Assembly: GCF_013106755.1 (NCBI RefSeq)
Contig: NZ_WHPF01000001.1
Coordinates: 186,001-250,000 of the forward strand
Direction: 5' to 3'
DNA from: Limnovirga soli
GTDB taxonomy: Bacteria; Bacteroidota; Bacteroidia; Chitinophagales; Chitinophagaceae
Length of the DNA: 64,000 bases
Shown: piece by piece, positions 61,540 to 64,000 of the stretch
Layout of the letters: every line of letters starts with the position of its first letter
Position numbering within the stretch: the stretch's first letter is position 1
Notes under the pieces: model-generated
The model's input: only the letters and a program-made list of their open reading frames with translations
Told to the model about the DNA's origin: nothing
Databases searched by the model: none
Translations under genes and position numbers: made by a program

Positions 61540-62952
61540 TTAGAAAGTGAATTTGCCCAATGTTGGTGTAAACTTGAGACTTAGATAGCTGAAATAAGGG
61601 AAAGCCTTGGTATCTCCGCCTTTTTTGATAATGGTAGCAGATTCGGTAAGAACCGCCCAGCAAAATCCACCTTCAATATCTATTACAGATGTTGGTTTGT
61701 AGTTGATGCGCCAGTCGTTTTCAAATCCAAGGTATTTTTTGATTTCTACCCCTTTGTTCAGGAACCGTGATTGTGAGTAGAAAAGGTGATTTTCGCAGCG
61801 AATTAATACTTTCTTCTTTTGGTAAGAGAAAAACAGATAAGGGTTTACCAAACCAGCTTTGTTTAAATCTGTAGGGAAGGTGGTAAAGAAATCCATATTA
61901 CCCATAAATCTGTGCGCAACACCGTATAATGGTACAAAGTTTTTATCAACAGTTTCATGCTTGGAAGTATCCTGACCGCTAACATATTCCATACCTAACC
62001 TTACTGTAAGTTTTTGGTTGGTATATTTTATTTCTGGCTGAATATAGAAAGCTTTCATTTTTACTCCAGAAGAATCCTTACCATGTTGATAATAACCACT
62101 AAAAGTTACATACCAGTTATAGGTAGAATATTCTAAACGGCCGCCATTGGTAAAACGCATATAAGTGGTTTTATAATCATTGGGTTTAGAGCTTTGGTAA
62201 CCATCGGCGGTGTTAATGGTTAGAAAATTTACTTTGTCGCTTATTTTCCAGTTTAAATAATCTACCAATAACACTTTATAGTTGGAGAAACCAGTTGGTT
62301 TATAGTTACTTGTAAATGTATTTTCACCATATTGGTTATATGCACCTAGAAATTCGTTGGTAAAGTTTATTTTGTTGTTATAGATAAGTCTAACCGCGTC
62401 ATGAGAATTACCTGGGAGGCGCCAATCATTTTCAGCAAATAAACGCTGGTTGTCATACATAACACGCTGGCGGCCAATTCTAACAGACCATTTATCATTA
62501 AAATGGGGTTCGATATATGTTTCAAACATGTATAACGGGTAAGTAGTAGCTGGTGTTGGAGATGATACTGTTTGACCTTCACGGGGATCTTGCTGGCCCC
62601 ACTGTCTGGTATCTTGTAAGGAGGCAAAGAAATCAAGCCTTTTACCTTTAAAGTCAAAATTGATACGGGTACGCTGATTGGTAAAAACAGCTGCTAAGGT
62701 ATCCTGTGTAGGGATTGTTCTGTAACCATGCTTTAATTCAGTTCTGGTTCTTAAATCAAGGGAAATGGTTAGTGAGTTTTCCTTTTTGGTTGGGGTTGTG
62801 GCAATTTTCAAAGAATCAATCTTTGCATAAGCTATTCTTAATGAGTCACTTAAACTAAGTTTTGTTTTGGTTGAGTCTTGAGAAAATGCAGTAATAGAAA
62901 CGAACAATGCAAAAGCAATAAGGGTTAGTTTTGATCTTCTGTGGTTTGCCAT
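61540..62952 (-). CDS. Outer membrane porin-like protein (alginate-export-like barrel)
   Basis: The protein has 470 residues; MANHRRSKLTLIAFALFVSITAFSQ is the signal peptide. A short helical part (KLSLSDSLRIAYAKIDSL) is followed by beta-hairpins with alternating residues throughout: LTISLDLRTRTELKHGY, TRINFDFKGKRLDFFASLQDTRQWGQ, FETYIEPHFNDKWSVRIGRQRVMYDNQRLF and, at the end, FPYFSYLSLKFTPTLGKFTF. The pattern fits the alginate-export/DUF1302-like porin group. Since it sits directly upstream of pstS on the same strand, it may be the outer-membrane route for phosphate or phosphate-containing compounds (inference). Confidence 0.78.
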   Translation of the reverse strand: MANHRRSKLTLIAFALFVSITAFSQDSTKTKLSLSDSLRIAYAKIDSLKIATTPTKKENSLTISLDLRTRTELKHGYRTIPTQDTLAAVFTNQRTRINFDFKGKRLDFFASLQDTRQWGQQDPREGQTVSSPTPATTYPLYMFETYIEPHFNDKWSVRIGRQRVMYDNQRLFAENDWRLPGNSHDAVRLIYNNKINFTNEFLGAYNQYGENTFTSNYKPTGFSNYKVLLVDYLNWKISDKVNFLTINTADGYQSSKPNDYKTTYMRFTNGGRLEYSTYNWYVTFSGYYQHGKDSSGVKMKAFYIQPEIKYTNQKLTVRLGMEYVSGQDTSKHETVDKNFVPLYGVAHRFMGNMDFFTTFPTDLNKAGLVNPYLFFSYQKKKVLIRCENHLFYSQSRFLNKGVEIKKYLGFENDWRINYKPTSVIDIEGGFCWAVLTESATIIKKGGDTKAFPYFSYLSLKFTPTLGKFTF

Positions 62953-63069
62953 ATGTTAAAATGTTTTAGCAAACATACATATCCCATCGGATTAATAGGA
63001 ATTAAAATTTAATAAAATTTTAGAATTTCCTTTTTTTTTCAGGATTTGAGGGCATTTCAGAAGAAAAAA

Positions 63070-63516
63070 TTATTTTTCCAGGGCCTTTTGCATAGCTTCA
63101 GAACGGTCCATAATAGCTTGCAATGTGGCATTTTTAAGCATATTTACTGTTTCATTGCGCACATCTGCAAAAACAGAACGAATACCGCAGGTGGCTTCAT
63201 CCTTACATTCTTCGCACCTTTCGTAGTAGTTGTGGGTTACGCAGGGCAGTAATGCGATTGGTCCATCGAACAACCGCATTACTTCTGCTATATTGATCTC
63301 ATCGGGAGTTTTGTGTAAATAATATCCACCGGTTTTGCCTTTTCGGCTACTTAAAATGCCGGCATTCTTCATATCAAGCAATATCGCTTCCAGGAACTTA
63401 CGTGGTATATGTTCACTTTCAGCAATCCTGCTAATTTGTATGGGTTCATGTTCCTTGTGATGCCTGGCAAGGTAAACAAGGGCATTAATGGCGTATTTAG
63501 TCTTCTTAGAAATCAT
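63070..63516 (-). CDS. Rrf2-family transcriptional regulator with a Cys cluster
   Basis: The protein has 148 residues. The start MISKKTKYAINALVYLARHH at 63516 is the family N-terminus; an ATG at 63594 would add 26 unlike residues. The winged helix is ISRIAESEHIPRKFLEAILLDMKNAGILSSRKGKTGGYYL. The four cysteines in CVTHNYYERCEECKDEATC (about residues 90-108; spacing 8, 2 and 5) could hold an iron-sulfur cluster, though the spacing differs from IscR and NsrR. It probably senses redox, iron-sulfur status or a thiol signal. Its target may be the porin/pst locus immediately downstream. Confidence 0.88.
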   Translation of the reverse strand: MISKKTKYAINALVYLARHHKEHEPIQISRIAESEHIPRKFLEAILLDMKNAGILSSRKGKTGGYYLHKTPDEINIAEVMRLFDGPIALLPCVTHNYYERCEECKDEATCGIRSVFADVRNETVNMLKNATLQAIMDRSEAMQKALEK

Positions 63517-63599
63517 TAGAACGTATATATAATCAATGCAATTCCTATCCCCACAAAAGTACTTAAACTTCCGCTCATATTGCTTTTCGATCAACTATG

Positions 63600-64000
63600 T
63601 TAATAACTCAACACTAAATAGCCCCAGGCAGCCAAATTAAATGACTGGCCCTTAGTTACAGCCTCCGTTTTTCCGGTAAAAATATTAGTGGCATTGCCGC
63701 TAATATCAGCACTTGTTAATGTAAAAGTTTGTGGGGTAGCACTAAGGTTTAATAAAACAACCACTTTATCTTTTCCATTCTCCCGGCTATATGCATAAAT
63801 GGCCCCATCATTACTGGTAGCAATTTTTGTAAATGCTGCATTGGCAGCCAGTGCTGTATTGGTTTTACGCAGGTTTAACAGCTTGGTATAAAAATCAGCA
63901 CGGCCAAATTTGCTAAAACTAATTGTGTCTTTATAAAAGAAACTAATGCTATCCAGGTAAGGTTCTTCCTGGCCACTATAGATTAATGGAACCGACTTAC
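63600..64000 (-). CDS. Glycoside hydrolase family 13 (alpha-amylase-like), C-terminal part
   Basis: The frame runs in from the right edge and stops at 63600, giving about 133 residues. PLIYSGQEEPYLDSISFFYKD is the end of the GH13 barrel, with the G-Q-E motif, and FYTKLLNLRKTNTAL is the helix that follows it. DGAIYAYSRENGKDKVVVLLNLSATPQTFTL and the remainder to AAWGYLVLSY are the Greek-key beta domain C. The enzyme should act on alpha-glucans. The start and active site lie outside the window. Confidence 0.85.
   Translation of the reverse strand, partial: KSVPLIYSGQEEPYLDSISFFYKDTISFSKFGRADFYTKLLNLRKTNTALAANAAFTKIATSNDGAIYAYSRENGKDKVVVLLNLSATPQTFTLTSADISGNATNIFTGKTEAVTKGQSFNLAAWGYLVLSY

Noticed and set aside
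1-64000. tRNA or rRNA genes, CRISPR arrays, prophage or IS transposase genes
   Set aside because: None recognised by eye. The gaps are short and mostly filled by the dispersed elements; small RNAs cannot be excluded without a covariance-model search.

Overview
The window comes from a chromosome of the phylum Bacteroidota, most likely the family Chitinophagaceae (inference). The sequence shows type IX secretion C-terminal domains of both the A and B type, an ECF sigma/anti-sigma pair with a barrel-like C-terminus, no Shine-Dalgarno-like signals, TAnnTTTG-type -7 boxes and many secreted hydrolases. No tRNA, rRNA, CRISPR array, prophage or insertion-sequence transposase was recognised.

Layout. 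1-3.6 kb: the start of fmt, an anti-sigma/sigma pair and a His/Asp-rich lipoprotein. 3.6-12.5 kb: an AT-rich accessory island. It holds a RibD/DHFR-like enzyme, a SIR2-like gene next to an AbiH gene (probable phage defence), several unknown genes, an XRE regulator with an operator-like repeat field, and a PIN toxin with its antitoxin. These genes are separated by copies of one repeat, some with a C-rich flank and a promoter-like 3' part. 12.5-22.4 kb: GH30, DinB-like, an MG2/TonB-plug protein, a broken and an intact type-B T9SS cargo gene, an aldo/keto reductase and a GH29 fucosidase. 22.5-41.1 kb: a papain-like peptidase, two unknown secreted proteins, four tandem WD40-caspase (C14) genes of about 1,100 residues and a DUF4440-type protein. 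41.4-56.1 kb: an S9 peptidase, an S74-chaperone adhesin, a DUF885 lipoprotein, a beta-lactamase/D-aminoacylase fusion, a kelch protein and a fifth WD40-caspase. 56.3-63.6 kb: a phosphate uptake locus (pstS, pstC, pstA, pstB, second pstS), a porin-like protein and an Rrf2 regulator. At the right edge is the C-terminus of a GH13-like enzyme.

Two things stand out. First, all five caspase proteins and the papain-like peptidase carry the same short motif twice, [ST/A/N/Q]-R-N-L-x-V-x-[DE]-[DE] or close to it. In the caspases the two copies lie 47-49 residues apart, between the propeller and the protease domain. The caspase active site reads D-A-C, the metacaspase form linked to basic P1 residues, so the motif could be an Arg processing site shared by a secreted protease network. 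Second, about 30 copies of an intergenic element sit between genes across the whole window. Its core is an odd palindrome that occurs in two forms differing by paired changes, and seven times it occurs as converging inverted pairs, once inside the pst operon.
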